The notes: a model not told the origin generated them from the sequence alone. Shown: positions 23,454-33,366, counted from the first letter of the stretch. The stretch: 57,858 nt of DNA from an uncultured Clostridium sp. (GCA_945877035.1 CAMCQH010000009.1:1-57858); one strand, 5' to 3'. Made by a program: numbers and translations.

Positions 23454-24116
23454 TTAATTAGCATTTTTTAATTTTTCTTCTAATTGTCTTTGAGCTTGTG
23501 GCTTTTTTAAATATAATGGCAAAATATCTTCACCAACATTGTTATTGCTAATAAATTTTTTATAACCTGCTATTCCAAGGCTTTCAACATTTAAATAACA
23601 ATTTGTAGAATATGAAGGAATTCCATCACCTACAAAATTAATTTGCTTACCAGAATATTTTGTATTCAATATATCTAAAACCTCTGTAACAGTTTTTGCA
23701 CAAGGCTCTTCTAAAACAGTATAATTTTCATCAACTAACTCATATAAAGCAAAATAACAATTATCATTTTTGCAGTCAATTGTACTACAAATAATACCAT
23801 CATTTTTTGAATTATATGCCAAGACTTCTAAACTAGAAATTCCAACACATGGAATATTGATACTATCTGAAAAAGCTTTACAAGTTGCAACACCAATTCT
23901 TATTCCAGTAAAAGAACCAGGTCCTATGTCAGAAACTAGTAAATTAATATCTTTTAAAGTTAAATTACTTTTCTCCAAAAGGTCTTTAATTAATGGCATT
24001 AATGTTTCAGAATGTGTTAAGCCATTATCTAATTCTAATTTATTTATTAAAGTAGTGTTTTCTAAAATAGCAACACTACACAATTTACTTGAAGTGTCAA
24101 TACATAAAATTTTCAA
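23454..24116 (-). CDS. tsaB: tRNA threonylcarbamoyladenosine biosynthesis protein TsaB
   Basis: The protein has 220 residues from TTG 24116, preferred over ATG 24134 because AAGGGAG lies eight bases before it and MKILCIDTSS is the usual family start. The ASKHA-fold pattern is clear: ILCIDTSSKLCSVAIL, SDIGPGSFTGIRIGVATCKAF and VGISSLEVLA. TsaB pairs with TsaD (not in this window) and TsaE to place the t6A modification on tRNAs reading ANN codons. It sits between tsaE and rimI with short spacers. The downstream ms2t6A gene mtaB is about 1.8 kb away on the other strand. Confidence 0.93.
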   Translation of the reverse strand: MKILCIDTSSKLCSVAILENTTLINKLELDNGLTHSETLMPLIKDLLEKSNLTLKDINLLVSDIGPGSFTGIRIGVATCKAFSDSINIPCVGISSLEVLAYNSKNDGIICSTIDCKNDNCYFALYELVDENYTVLEEPCAKTVTEVLDILNTKYSGKQINFVGDGIPSYSTNCYLNVESLGIAGYKKFISNNNVGEDILPLYLKKPQAQRQLEEKLKNAN

Positions 24117-24139
24117 AATAAAGTCTCCCTTCATTTGTT

Positions 24140-24580
24140 TTATTCATCTTGTCCAATTAATTTAACATTTAAAATTCTTTCGTTTTCATTTTCTGAATTT
24201 CTAGAAAAATCAATTTTAATATATTTTTTAGGCAAAGCATCTTCGATTAATTCGCCCCATTCAATTATGCAAATGCCTTTTTCAAAATATTCTTCTCCAC
24301 CAATTGCGTAAAATTCAGAAGAATCTTCTAATCTATATACATCAAAATGATAGATATTTATATCGTTTTTTTGATATTCGTTAACTATTGTAAAAGTGGG
24401 GCTAGAAATTTCGTTTTCTAAACCAAAGTAAGATAAAAATCCTTCTGTGAATTTTGTTTTTCCAGAACCTAAATCTCCGGAAAGTACTAGAACGTCACCT
24501 TTATTTAATTTTGATGCAAATTTTTTTGCGAATTCTTTTGTTTCATTTTCAGAATTTGATTTAAAAGTATAGTTTTTCAT
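24140..24580 (-). CDS. tsaE: tRNA threonylcarbamoyladenosine biosynthesis ATPase TsaE
   Basis: The protein has 146 residues. A P-loop GDLGSGKTKFTEGF (residues about 35-48) is followed by SPTFTIVNEY and YHFDVYRLED, and IIEWGE marks the second ATP-site region. All are diagnostic of TsaE (YdiB). It drives turnover of the TsaB-TsaD complex in t6A synthesis. It is the first gene of the minus-strand operon, with GGAG before ATG 24580 and a sigma-A promoter further upstream, divergent from mreB. Confidence 0.95.
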   Translation of the reverse strand: MKNYTFKSNSENETKEFAKKFASKLNKGDVLVLSGDLGSGKTKFTEGFLSYFGLENEISSPTFTIVNEYQKNDINIYHFDVYRLEDSSEFYAIGGEEYFEKGICIIEWGELIEDALPKKYIKIDFSRNSENENERILNVKLIGQDE

Positions 24581-24616
24581 TGAAATTCTCCTGTTATCGT
24601 AATTTTTTATGGATAT

Positions 24617-24645
24617 ATTATAATATAAAAAAGTAAAAAATTCAA
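24617..24645 (-). promoter_or_regulatory. sigma-A promoter of tsaE-tsaB-rimI
   Basis: On the minus strand TTGAAT (24645-24640), 17 bases, TATAAT (24622-24617). It faces away from the mreB promoter. Confidence 0.6.
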
Positions 24646-24654
24646 TGAAATCTA

Positions 24655-24683
24655 TTGATAAATTTTCATTAATGTAATATAAT
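24655..24683 (+). promoter_or_regulatory. sigma-A promoter of mreB
   Basis: TTGATA (24655-24660), 17 bases, TATAAT (24678-24683). About 68 bases lie between it and the mreB start codon. Confidence 0.65.
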
Positions 24684-24750
24684 TGTAACGAAAATGTAAC
24701 AAAAGTGAAACAAAAAGAAAAATATTACAAAATAGAAGGGAAGATATTAC

Positions 24751-25758
24751 ATGTTAAAATTTGGATTTGGACAAGATGTAGGAATAGATTTAGGAACAGC
24801 CACAGTAATAGTATATATAAAAGGAAAAGGAATAGTATTAAGAGAACCATCAGTAGTAGCAGTAGACAGAAATTCAGGAGATGTATTAGCAGTTGGAGGA
24901 GAAGCAAGAAGAATGCTTGGAAGAACACCAGGAAACATTGTAGCAACAAGACCATTAAGAGATGGTGTAATATCTGATTATACAGTTACTGAAAAGATGT
25001 TGAAATATTTTATAAACAAAGTATGTGGAAAATCTATATTTGCACCAAGAATTATGATATGTATTCCATCACAAGTAACAGAAGTAGAGAAAAAAGCTGT
25101 AATAGATGCTGCAATGCAAGCAGGAGCTAGAAAAGTTTATTTAATAGAAGAACCAATAGCAGCAGCAATAGGTGCTGGAATAGATATATCAAAACCATGT
25201 GGAAATATGGTAGTAGATATTGGTGGTGGAACAACTGATGTAGCAGTAATTTCTTTAGGTGGCTCAGTTGTAAGTACATCATTAAAAGTCGCTGGAGATA
25301 AATTTGATGAATATATAGTAAAATATATCAAGAAAAAACATAATATAGCAATTGGAGAAAGAACAGCAGAAGATTTAAAAGTAAATATTGGATGTGTGTA
25401 TCCTAAAATACAAGATGCTGAAATGGATGTAAGAGGAAGAGATTTAGGGACAGGATTACCAAAAACAATAACAGTGCATTCTAGCGAAATGTTAGAAGCT
25501 TTAATTGAACCAGCTATGATGATAGTAGACGCAGTGCATAGTGTATTAGAAAAAACACCACCAGAATTAGCAGCAGATATAAGCGATAAAGGAATATACA
25601 TGACAGGTGGAGGATGTCTAGTAGATGGACTAGATAAACTTTTACAAGAAAAAACAGGTATAAATGTAATGATAGCACAAGATTCTATTTCATGTGTAGC
25701 TTTAGGAACAGGAAAAGCATTAGATAATTTAGATGCATTAGATGGAAAATTAAAATAG
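24751..25758 (+). CDS. mreB: rod-shape actin homologue MreB (or Mbl)
   Basis: The protein has 335 residues, full length. The actin-fold signatures are present: DVGIDLGTATVIVYIKGKG (phosphate 1), MVVDIGGGTTDVAVISLGG (phosphate 2) and GIYMTGGGCLVDGLD (adenosine). EPIAAAIGAGIDI is typical of MreB. It polymerises under the membrane and guides lateral wall synthesis, so the cell is expected to be rod-shaped. mreC and mreD do not follow, so it could be the Mbl-type paralogue. It stands alone with its own promoter. A heptamer palindrome follows the stop. Confidence 0.95.
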   Translation: MLKFGFGQDVGIDLGTATVIVYIKGKGIVLREPSVVAVDRNSGDVLAVGGEARRMLGRTPGNIVATRPLRDGVISDYTVTEKMLKYFINKVCGKSIFAPRIMICIPSQVTEVEKKAVIDAAMQAGARKVYLIEEPIAAAIGAGIDISKPCGNMVVDIGGGTTDVAVISLGGSVVSTSLKVAGDKFDEYIVKYIKKKHNIAIGERTAEDLKVNIGCVYPKIQDAEMDVRGRDLGTGLPKTITVHSSEMLEALIEPAMMIVDAVHSVLEKTPPELAADISDKGIYMTGGGCLVDGLDKLLQEKTGINVMIAQDSISCVALGTGKALDNLDALDGKLK

Positions 25759-25773
25759 TTTAAGTAGTGAAAT

Positions 25774-25860
25774 AGAGGTCAGATGTTGGAAGTTGGAGAT
25801 TAGAAGTTAAAAATTATAAATTGGAATTCTAACCTCCAACCTCTAACTTCTAACTTCTAT
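25774..25860. repeat. 7-bp repeat palindrome behind mreB
   Basis: The left arm has GAGGTCAGATGTTGGAAGTT and related 7-mers. The right arm, from about 25826, has CTAACCTCCAACCTC and CTAACTTC units that complement it. TTTTTT follows, so the hairpin can act as a terminator for mreB. Confidence 0.65.
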
Positions 25861-25885
25861 TTTTTAAAGGAGCGAAGATTAAAAG

Positions 25886-27217
25886 ATGGAAAAAATAATA
25901 AAATTTATAACATTGGGTTGCAAAGTAAATCAATATGAAACAAATGCAATGGCACAAAAATTTCTAGAAAAAGGATATAAAGTAATAGAAGAAAATAATG
26001 AAGACTCAGAAGAAAAACCAGATGTATGCATAATAAATACATGTACGGTAACAAATATGTCAGATAGAAAATCAAGACAAATGTTAAGAAGAATGAAAGA
26101 AAAAAATCCAGAAACAGTGGTTGTTGCAGTTGGATGTTATGCTCAAGTTGCCAAGGAAGAACTTTCAAAAATACCAGAAATAGATTTGGTTTTAGGAAAT
26201 AATGAAAAAGTAGAAATAGTAAAATATGTAGAAGAATATATAAAAGAAAATAACAAAATAGCAGAGGCAGAAGATGTAATGCAATCTAAAGAATTTTCAG
26301 ACTTTGGAAATATAACTTTTTCAGAAAAAACAAGGGCAGTTATAAAAATACAAGATGGCTGTGATAGATTTTGTTCATACTGCATAATACCATATGCAAG
26401 AGGGAGAGTAAGAAGTAGAAAACCAGAAAGCATAATTTCAGAAATCACTAAAATTGCAGAAAAAGGAATAAAAGAAGTAGTAATAACAGGAATACATATA
26501 GCATCATATGGAAAAGACTTTGCTTTCAATAAAAACTCTGAATTACAAAATTATAGATTAATAGATTTATTAGAAGAAATAAACAAAATTGATGGAATAG
26601 AAAGAATTAGATTAGGTTCAATAGAACCATTACTAATAACAGAAGAATTTGTTCAGAGATTATCAAAAATGAAAAAAATATGCCATCATTTTCATTTATC
26701 ATTACAAAGTGGATGTGATGAAACACTAAAAAGAATGAATAGAAGATATACAACTGAACAATTCAGAAATATTGTGAATATATTAAGAAACGAATATAAA
26801 GATGTAAATTTAACAACAGATATAATAGTTGGTTTCCCAGGAGAAACAGAAGAAGAATTTAATAAAACATATGAATTTTTGAAAGAAATAAAATTTTATA
26901 AAATGCATGTATTTAAATATTCACCAAGAAAAGGAACAAAAGCGGCAATTATGAAAAATCAACTTCCAGGAAATATAAAAGAAGAAAGAAGTAAAAAATT
27001 AATAGAGTTATCAAATAAAAACGAGTTCGAGTATAACAAACAATATATAGGAAAAGAAGTAGAAGTTTTATTTGAAGAAGAAAAAGTTGGAGTATATAAA
27101 GGACATACACAAAATTATATAATGGTATATTGTAAATCAAAAGAAAAGCTAGATAATACAATAAAAAATGTTAAATGTAAAAAAGTAATAGAAGACCATA
27201 TATTGGCAGAAATGTAG
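25886..27217 (+). CDS. mtaB: tRNA t6A37 methylthiotransferase MtaB
   Basis: The protein has 443 residues. The N-terminal MTTase domain begins FITLGCKVNQYETNAM with iron-sulphur cysteines near residues 11, 50 and 84. The radical-SAM motif is CDRFCSYCIIPYARG, and a C-terminal TRAM-like domain runs from YIGKEVEVLFEE. It adds a methylthio group to t6A37 of tRNAs, acting after the TsaB/TsaE pathway encoded just upstream on the other strand. The KVNQYET start and length separate it from MiaB and RimO. Ribosome site AAAGGAG precedes ATG 25886. Confidence 0.93.
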   Translation: MEKIIKFITLGCKVNQYETNAMAQKFLEKGYKVIEENNEDSEEKPDVCIINTCTVTNMSDRKSRQMLRRMKEKNPETVVVAVGCYAQVAKEELSKIPEIDLVLGNNEKVEIVKYVEEYIKENNKIAEAEDVMQSKEFSDFGNITFSEKTRAVIKIQDGCDRFCSYCIIPYARGRVRSRKPESIISEITKIAEKGIKEVVITGIHIASYGKDFAFNKNSELQNYRLIDLLEEINKIDGIERIRLGSIEPLLITEEFVQRLSKMKKICHHFHLSLQSGCDETLKRMNRRYTTEQFRNIVNILRNEYKDVNLTTDIIVGFPGETEEEFNKTYEFLKEIKFYKMHVFKYSPRKGTKAAIMKNQLPGNIKEERSKKLIELSNKNEFEYNKQYIGKEVEVLFEEEKVGVYKGHTQNYIMVYCKSKEKLDNTIKNVKCKKVIEDHILAEM

Positions 27218-27369
27218 AAAAATATGCAAAAATATCAAAATGTAACATAAATGTAATATTTATGTAATGAAAACTTAATAAAAAAAGTGTAAAAAAAACT
27301 TGATATTTGAAATTATTTATAGTATAAAATATATAGATGAATAAATAAATCACAAAGGAGGAGTTATAG

Positions 27370-27681
27370 ATGTCAGAATTTAATGATGAAAAAGGTGTAT
27401 TCGGAGGAATTTCATTTGAAGATGAAACACAAAATGTTGCACCAGTAGAAAATGCTGGATCAATAAGAGATTCAAAATTACCTACAAAAGTTGGTTTTTG
27501 GCAAAAATTCAAAGCTTTCTGGTTACAAGATATTGATTGGAACAAAGAAATTAGAGTTGAATTAACACCTGGTCAACAAAAAGTTGAAGATGAAATTAAC
27601 GAATTTTTACATCAAGATATTACTTGGGAAAAAGTACATGACTTTTTATTCCAAGATGTTACTTTTGGAAAGAAAAAATAA
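27370..27681 (+). CDS. 103-residue protein with three FLxQD(I/V)-type repeats
   Basis: The N-terminal half is acidic and probably flexible. The C-terminal half repeats one motif three times: FWLQDIDW, FLHQDITW and FLFQDVTF, the last eight residues before the GKKK end. Each repeat puts an aromatic, a Gln-Asp and a second aromatic in register. No named domain is recognised. It starts behind AAAGGAGGAG, an excellent site, and is followed by a strong terminator, so it is expressed as a free-standing gene between mtaB and radA. It could bind a ligand or partner through the repeats. This is inference. Confidence 0.7.
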   Translation: MSEFNDEKGVFGGISFEDETQNVAPVENAGSIRDSKLPTKVGFWQKFKAFWLQDIDWNKEIRVELTPGQQKVEDEINEFLHQDITWEKVHDFLFQDVTFGKKK

Positions 27682-27705
27682 TGTGAATTTTTTGTAAAAA
27701 GAATA

Positions 27706-27748
27706 AAAAAGTATAGCACATAAAGAAAAAATGTGTTATACTTTTTTT
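27706..27748 (+). terminator. rho-independent terminator
   Basis: AAAGTATAGCACAT (27708-27721) pairs with ATGTGTTATACTTT (27731-27744), with one G-U pair, followed by T residues. It separates the 103-residue protein gene from radA. Confidence 0.85.
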
Positions 27749-27774
27749 GCTTTAAAAGGACAAGGAGGTAAAAA

Positions 27775-28197
27775 ATGGCAAAAAATAAAACAGTTTTTGT
27801 GTGTAATGAATGCGGATACGAATCAGGAAAATGGCTAGGAAAATGTCCAGCATGTGGAAGTTGGAATACTTTTTTTGAACAAAAAATAGTAGAAAGTAAA
27901 AATAGCTCACTAAAATCAGAAAAAAACTCAAATAATACACCACAAAAATTGAATTCATATGAAGCAAAAGAAACAATTAGAACTTCTACTGGATTTGAAG
28001 AGTTAGACAGAGTACTAGGTGGAGGACTAGTAAAAGGTTCTTTGATTTTACTTGGTGGTGAACCTGGTATTGGAAAATCTACTTTAATTTTACAATTATG
28101 TGATAAAATTCAAGGTGAAGGCAAAGTTTTATATGTTTCAGGTGAGGAATCTGCAGAACAAATTAAATTGAGAGCTGATAGATTACGGGATAAATAA
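27775..28197 (+). CDS. radA: DNA repair protein RadA, N-terminal part (before the first +1 site)
   Basis: Read conventionally this gives 140 residues. It has the RadA zinc finger (CNECGYESGKWLGKCPACGSW) and a RecA-like Walker A in GGEPGIGKSTLILQL. AEQIKLRADRL precedes a sudden end LRDK. The family continues R-L-G-I/V here. A +1 shift at CGG 28186 (skip C, read GGG ATA AAT) restores GINNEDILFLGETDIDIV and then VIIDSIQTMYSEE, the Walker B region. A second CGG at 28328 needs the same step. The whole gene is 27775-29141, about 454 residues, the usual RadA length. ATG 27775 follows CAAGGAGG. Confidence 0.95.
   Translation: MAKNKTVFVCNECGYESGKWLGKCPACGSWNTFFEQKIVESKNSSLKSEKNSNNTPQKLNSYEAKETIRTSTGFEELDRVLGGGLVKGSLILLGGEPGIGKSTLILQLCDKIQGEGKVLYVSGEESAEQIKLRADRLRDK
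28186..28188 (+). other. radA: candidate +1 frameshift site (CGG) 1 in radA
   Basis: TTA CGG GAT in the starting frame leads to TAA within four codons. TTA, skip C, GGG ATA AAT AAT restores the conserved RadA sequence R-L-G-I. The one-base excess is the C of CGG. Confidence 0.7.
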
Positions 28198-28327
28198 TGA
28201 AGATATTTTATTTTTAGGAGAAACAGATATTGATATTGTTAATCAAAATATTATAGATTTAAATCCTAAATTAGTAATAATAGATTCAATTCAAACCATG
28301 TATTCAGAAGAAATTTCGGCAGCGGCA

Positions 28328-28330
28328 CGG
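28328..28330 (+). other. radA: candidate +1 frameshift site (CGG) 2 in radA
   Basis: In the frame used after site 1, GCA CGG AAG leads out of the family sequence and to a TAG. GCA, skip C, GGA AGT GTA AGC restores GSVSQVRE, the conserved segment behind Walker B. Confidence 0.7.
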
Positions 28331-28367
28331 AAGTGTAAGCCAAGTTAGAGAAATTACTTCTCAAATT

Positions 28368-29141
28368 ATGAGAGTGTGCAAATCTAGAAATATTACAACA
28401 ATTATAATTGGACATGTTACAAAAGATGGAAATATAGCAGGTCCAAGAGTTTTAGAACATATGGTGGATACAGTTCTTTATTTAGAAGGAGAAAGATATT
28501 TTTCATATAGGATTTTGAGAGGTGTAAAAAATAGATTTGGTTCAACTAATGAAATAGGAATGTTTGAAATGAGAGGAGAGGGAATGTGTGAAATTTCTAA
28601 TCCCTCAGATGTGCTAATTTCAGAAAGAGAAGATAATCCGCCTGGTTCTTGCATAGTTGCTTGTATGGAAGGTACTAGAACTATGTTAGTAGAATTGCAA
28701 GCATTAACTAGTCAAAGTGTTTTTGGTTATCCAAAGAGAACTGCAAATGGAATTGATTATAATAGATTAGCACTTTTGATTGCAGTTTTAGAAAAGAGAG
28801 CTGGAATGAATTTAGGAACACAAGATGTTTACTTAAATGTAGCAGGAGGTTTAAAAATAAGTGAACCTTCAATAGATTTGGGAATTTTAATGGTAACAGC
28901 CTCAAGTTATAAAAATACACCAATAGAAAAAGGTGTTGTTATAATGGGAGAAGTAGGACTTACAGGAGAAGTTAGAAGAATTAATTTGATTGAAAAAAGG
29001 CTAAAGGAAGCTGAAAAATTAGGATTTAAAAAATGTATAATTCCAGAAAGTAACAAAAAAGGGTTGAAAGAAAATTTTAAATTAGATATAATAGGTGTCA
29101 AAGATGTAAATGAAGCAATGAAAAAATTGGGATTAAAATAG
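28368..29141 (+). CDS. radA: DNA repair protein RadA, C-terminal part (after the second +1 site)
   Basis: The conventional ORF starts at ATG 28368 (257 residues), but that ATG lies inside conserved RadA sequence and has no ribosome site, and the frame is open back to GGA 28329. It contains IIIGHVTKDGNIAGPRVLEHMVDTVLYLEG, the KNRFGSTNE motif unique to RadA/Sms, and the Lon-like C-terminal domain (LNVAGGLKISEPSIDLGI, GEVGLTGEVR). RadA is a RecA-like branch-migration helicase. The spacing from the N-terminal part is exactly that of one gene if two bases are skipped. disA follows 13 bases later. Confidence 0.95.
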   Translation: MRVCKSRNITTIIIGHVTKDGNIAGPRVLEHMVDTVLYLEGERYFSYRILRGVKNRFGSTNEIGMFEMRGEGMCEISNPSDVLISEREDNPPGSCIVACMEGTRTMLVELQALTSQSVFGYPKRTANGIDYNRLALLIAVLEKRAGMNLGTQDVYLNVAGGLKISEPSIDLGILMVTASSYKNTPIEKGVVIMGEVGLTGEVRRINLIEKRLKEAEKLGFKKCIIPESNKKGLKENFKLDIIGVKDVNEAMKKLGLK

Positions 29142-29154
29142 GGGAGGAATAAAA

Positions 29155-30207
29155 TTGACAGAACTTTTGAAATTGATAGCACCAGGTACACCTATAAGAG
29201 ATGGGCTAGAAAATATATTAAGAGCAAAAACAGGTGCATTGTTACTTATAACTGATAATAATGATGTAATAAAAGAAGTAGTAGATGGCGGATTCTATAT
29301 AAATGAAGAATATACAGCTTCAAGATTATATGAACTTGCAAAAATGGATGGAGCAATAGTTTTAAGTGGAGATTTAAAAAGAATTTTATTTGCAAATGCA
29401 CAATTAATACCATCAAGACAAATAGAAACAATGGAAACAGGAACAAGACATAGAACAGCAGAGAGAACAGCAAAACAAACTGGAGAATTAGTAATAAGTA
29501 TATCTCAAAGAAGAAATATAATAACAATATTTAAAGGGAATTTTAGATATATATTAGAAGATACAAATGCAGTTCTAAACAAGGCAAATCAAGGAATACA
29601 AACCTTAGAAAGATATAAAAAAGTATTTGACAATAAATTAAGCATATTGAATGAATATGAATTTAATGATATAGTTACCTTGAAAAATGTGATAGATGTA
29701 ATACAAAGAGCAGAAATGGTTAGAAGAATTGCAGATGAAATTAAAAGACAAATATATGAACTAGGAAATGATGGAAGACTAGTAAATATGCAATTAGAGG
29801 AATTAATGGGTGGTCTAGAAAAAGAAGAAGCATTAATTATAAAAGATTACTTGGCACCTGTTAAAGGTAAGAAAAAAAGAACACCTGAAAACATTATGGA
29901 AGAATTATCTACAATTCAATATGAAGATGTGACAAAAGAAGGAACAATTGCAAAATTACTAGGATATGAAACATTTGACAATTATGATGAAGTTGGTGTA
30001 TATACAAGAGGATATAGGATTTTAAATAAAATACCAAGAATGCCATCTAATATAGTAGAAAATCTAATATTATCATTTAAATCGTTTCAACATATATTAG
30101 AAGCTGACATAGAAAGTTTAGATGAAGTTGATGGAATTGGTGAAGTAAGAGCTAGAACAATTAAGCAATCTTTAAGAAGAATGCAAGAACAATTTATGTT
30201 TGAATAA
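29155..30207 (+). CDS. disA: DNA integrity scanning diadenylate cyclase
   Basis: The protein has 350 residues. The N-terminal DAC domain carries Asp65-Gly-Ala (MDGAIVLSGD) and TGTRHRTAERTA (Arg98, His99, Arg100), the catalytic motifs that make cyclic di-AMP. A helical spine (about 150-290) and a C-terminal helix-hairpin-helix (LDEVDGIGEVRARTIKQSL) that binds branched DNA follow. It starts with TTG 29155 behind GGGGAGG. It follows radA directly, as in Bacillus, and RadA/DisA act together at stalled or recombining forks. The c-di-AMP level would be coupled to how much full-length RadA is made. Confidence 0.95.
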   Translation: MTELLKLIAPGTPIRDGLENILRAKTGALLLITDNNDVIKEVVDGGFYINEEYTASRLYELAKMDGAIVLSGDLKRILFANAQLIPSRQIETMETGTRHRTAERTAKQTGELVISISQRRNIITIFKGNFRYILEDTNAVLNKANQGIQTLERYKKVFDNKLSILNEYEFNDIVTLKNVIDVIQRAEMVRRIADEIKRQIYELGNDGRLVNMQLEELMGGLEKEEALIIKDYLAPVKGKKKRTPENIMEELSTIQYEDVTKEGTIAKLLGYETFDNYDEVGVYTRGYRILNKIPRMPSNIVENLILSFKSFQHILEADIESLDEVDGIGEVRARTIKQSLRRMQEQFMFE

Positions 30208-30219
30208 TAGGAGGTAAAA

Positions 30220-30993
30220 ATGAAGAATTTAGAAAAAATAATTTGGGTAATAGCATTAATGGCTATAATAGTATTAATAGGAGTAGTAGGATATGGATAT
30301 TATAAAAAATCTACATTCAAAGCAGAAAATCCAATTGTAACAATGGAAGTAGAAAATTTTGGAACAATAAAAATTGAATTATATCCAGATCAAGCACCTG
30401 AAACAGTATCAAACTTTATAGCATTAGCTAATAGAGGATTTTATGATGGAACAAAATTCCATAGAGTAGTTAAAGATTTTATGATACAAGCTGGTTCAAA
30501 AGATGGTGATGGAACAACAGGAGCAAAAGTAAGTAATTTAAAAGACAATGGAGAAGATAAAGATTACACAATAAAAGGAGAATTTTTAGCTAATGGTGTA
30601 ACAAATACTATTAAATTTGAAGAAGGAACATTAGCAATGGCTAGAGCAGATTATACTCAAGTTTCATCAAATTTAACAGAAGAATCTTTTAATTCTGGTT
30701 GTTCACAATTCTTTATAATGACTAAAGAAAATACAAACTTAAACGGATATTATACAGCATTTGGAAAAGTAATAGAAGGATTAGATGTTGTACACAAAAT
30801 AGAAGAAGTAGAAGTAACTGTTGCTGAAGGACAAGAAGAAACAGAAGGTGCAGAAGTTAGTACACCAGTAGATCCACCAAAAGTAACTTCTATTAGAGTT
30901 GAAACTTTTGGAATTGATTATGAATTACCAGAAACTTTAACACCATTTGATTATAATTCTTGGCTATATCAACAATATGGTATTGGACAATAA
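30220..30993 (+). CDS. membrane-anchored cyclophilin-type peptidyl-prolyl isomerase
   Basis: The protein has 257 residues. An N-terminal membrane anchor (about 7-28) is followed by a cyclophilin domain: IKIELYPDQAPETVSNFIAL, GTKFHRVVKDFMIQAGS and SQFFIMTKENTNLNGYYTAFG. The anchor has no lipobox cysteine, so it is held by the helix and not by lipid. It should assist folding of exported proteins at the outer face. An insertion of about 25 residues near 100-125 (AKVSNLKDNG onward) is typical of clostridial forms. It follows disA by 12 bases behind AGGAGG. Confidence 0.9.
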   Translation: MKNLEKIIWVIALMAIIVLIGVVGYGYYKKSTFKAENPIVTMEVENFGTIKIELYPDQAPETVSNFIALANRGFYDGTKFHRVVKDFMIQAGSKDGDGTTGAKVSNLKDNGEDKDYTIKGEFLANGVTNTIKFEEGTLAMARADYTQVSSNLTEESFNSGCSQFFIMTKENTNLNGYYTAFGKVIEGLDVVHKIEEVEVTVAEGQEETEGAEVSTPVDPPKVTSIRVETFGIDYELPETLTPFDYNSWLYQQYGIGQ

Positions 30994-31036
30994 AAAATTT
31001 TAAAAAACACTTGCCAAAATTATAGGCAAGTGTTAA

Positions 31037-32731
<1,695 letters not shown>

Positions 32732-32742
32732 ATTTACATAAC

Positions 32743-32771
32743 TTGTCAAAAACTGAAAAAAGTAGTATAAT
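32743..32771 (+). promoter_or_regulatory. sigma-A promoter of the 168-residue gene
   Basis: TTGTCA (32743-32748), 17 bases, TATAAT (32766-32771), followed by a 45-base leader to ATG 32816. Confidence 0.7.
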
Positions 32772-32815
32772 GTTAATGCAACACAAAAATGTTTTTGGCA
32801 CACGGAGGTAAAAAG

Positions 32816-33322
32816 ATGAAAAGAAATCCAAACGACAAGTATTGTATTATACCAGATACGGTAGATTGGATTGAGGATGAAACAACAAAGGAAAGGCTGC
32901 TCTTTATAATCGATGAGGAAAATCGGATAGTCTTTAGATCATTGCTTGAAGAAGATATTAAGCCATTTATACAGCTTTATGATGCATCTTCTTCAGAAAA
33001 AAGAAAAATGATGAGAGGACTATATAAGGAATTACCTAAAGAAGGATCACAAAAGTACTATTTTGCTATTGAAAAAATTGTAGGAGAACAACACAATGAA
33101 ACATGGGATGAAATATATGGTCTTCCCAGAATTCCTATAGGATTAGGAGTAAGAACAACATTTCAAACGGCACTTAAAGAAAGAAATGGAAAACCTTCAG
33201 TAGAAGCTTATGTTTTTACCCAACATGTAAATATGACAATTCATGTTTCAAATATGATTTCAAAAGTAGCAGATATTTTTGAGATTCCTAAATATGGTCT
33301 TCCTAAAATTATTCCTTGTTAA
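32816..33322 (+). CDS. 168-residue protein of unknown function (contains the one in-frame CGG read straight)
   Basis: ATG 32816 follows CACGGAGG with its own promoter and terminator. The product is soluble and mixed alpha/beta (DTVDWIEDETTKERLLFIID, PRIPIGLGVRTTFQTALKE, VNMTIHVSNMISKVADIFEI). No family is recognised. CGG at 32924 is in frame (EENRIVF) and the frame stays open, while a +1 skip there would give GGA TAG and a 37-residue product. Codons such as AGG, CTG, CTC and ATC cluster in the first half, a less AT-biased usage than the neighbours. It may be acquired. It is the only exception to the CGG pattern in this window. Confidence 0.7.
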   Translation: MKRNPNDKYCIIPDTVDWIEDETTKERLLFIIDEENRIVFRSLLEEDIKPFIQLYDASSSEKRKMMRGLYKELPKEGSQKYYFAIEKIVGEQHNETWDEIYGLPRIPIGLGVRTTFQTALKERNGKPSVEAYVFTQHVNMTIHVSNMISKVADIFEIPKYGLPKIIPC

Positions 33323-33336
33323 AAACCTCAAAATTA

Positions 33337-33366
33337 AAGCCCAGTGAATACTGGGCTATTTTTTAG
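33337..33366 (+). terminator. rho-independent terminator
   Basis: AGCCCAGT (33338-33345) pairs with ACTGGGCT (33350-33357), followed by ATTTTTT. Confidence 0.85.

Noticed and set aside
25137..25601. Long minus-strand ORF of 154 codons opposite mreB
   Set aside because: It is a mirror of MreB codon use in this AT-rich genome; it has no ribosome site and no recognisable protein pattern, while the plus strand encodes full-length MreB.
31006..31034. Terminator behind the cyclophilin gene
   Set aside because: The stem AACACTTGCC/GGCAAGTGTT is perfect, but the plus strand continues AAACTAA with no T run. The real terminator is at 31047-31095.
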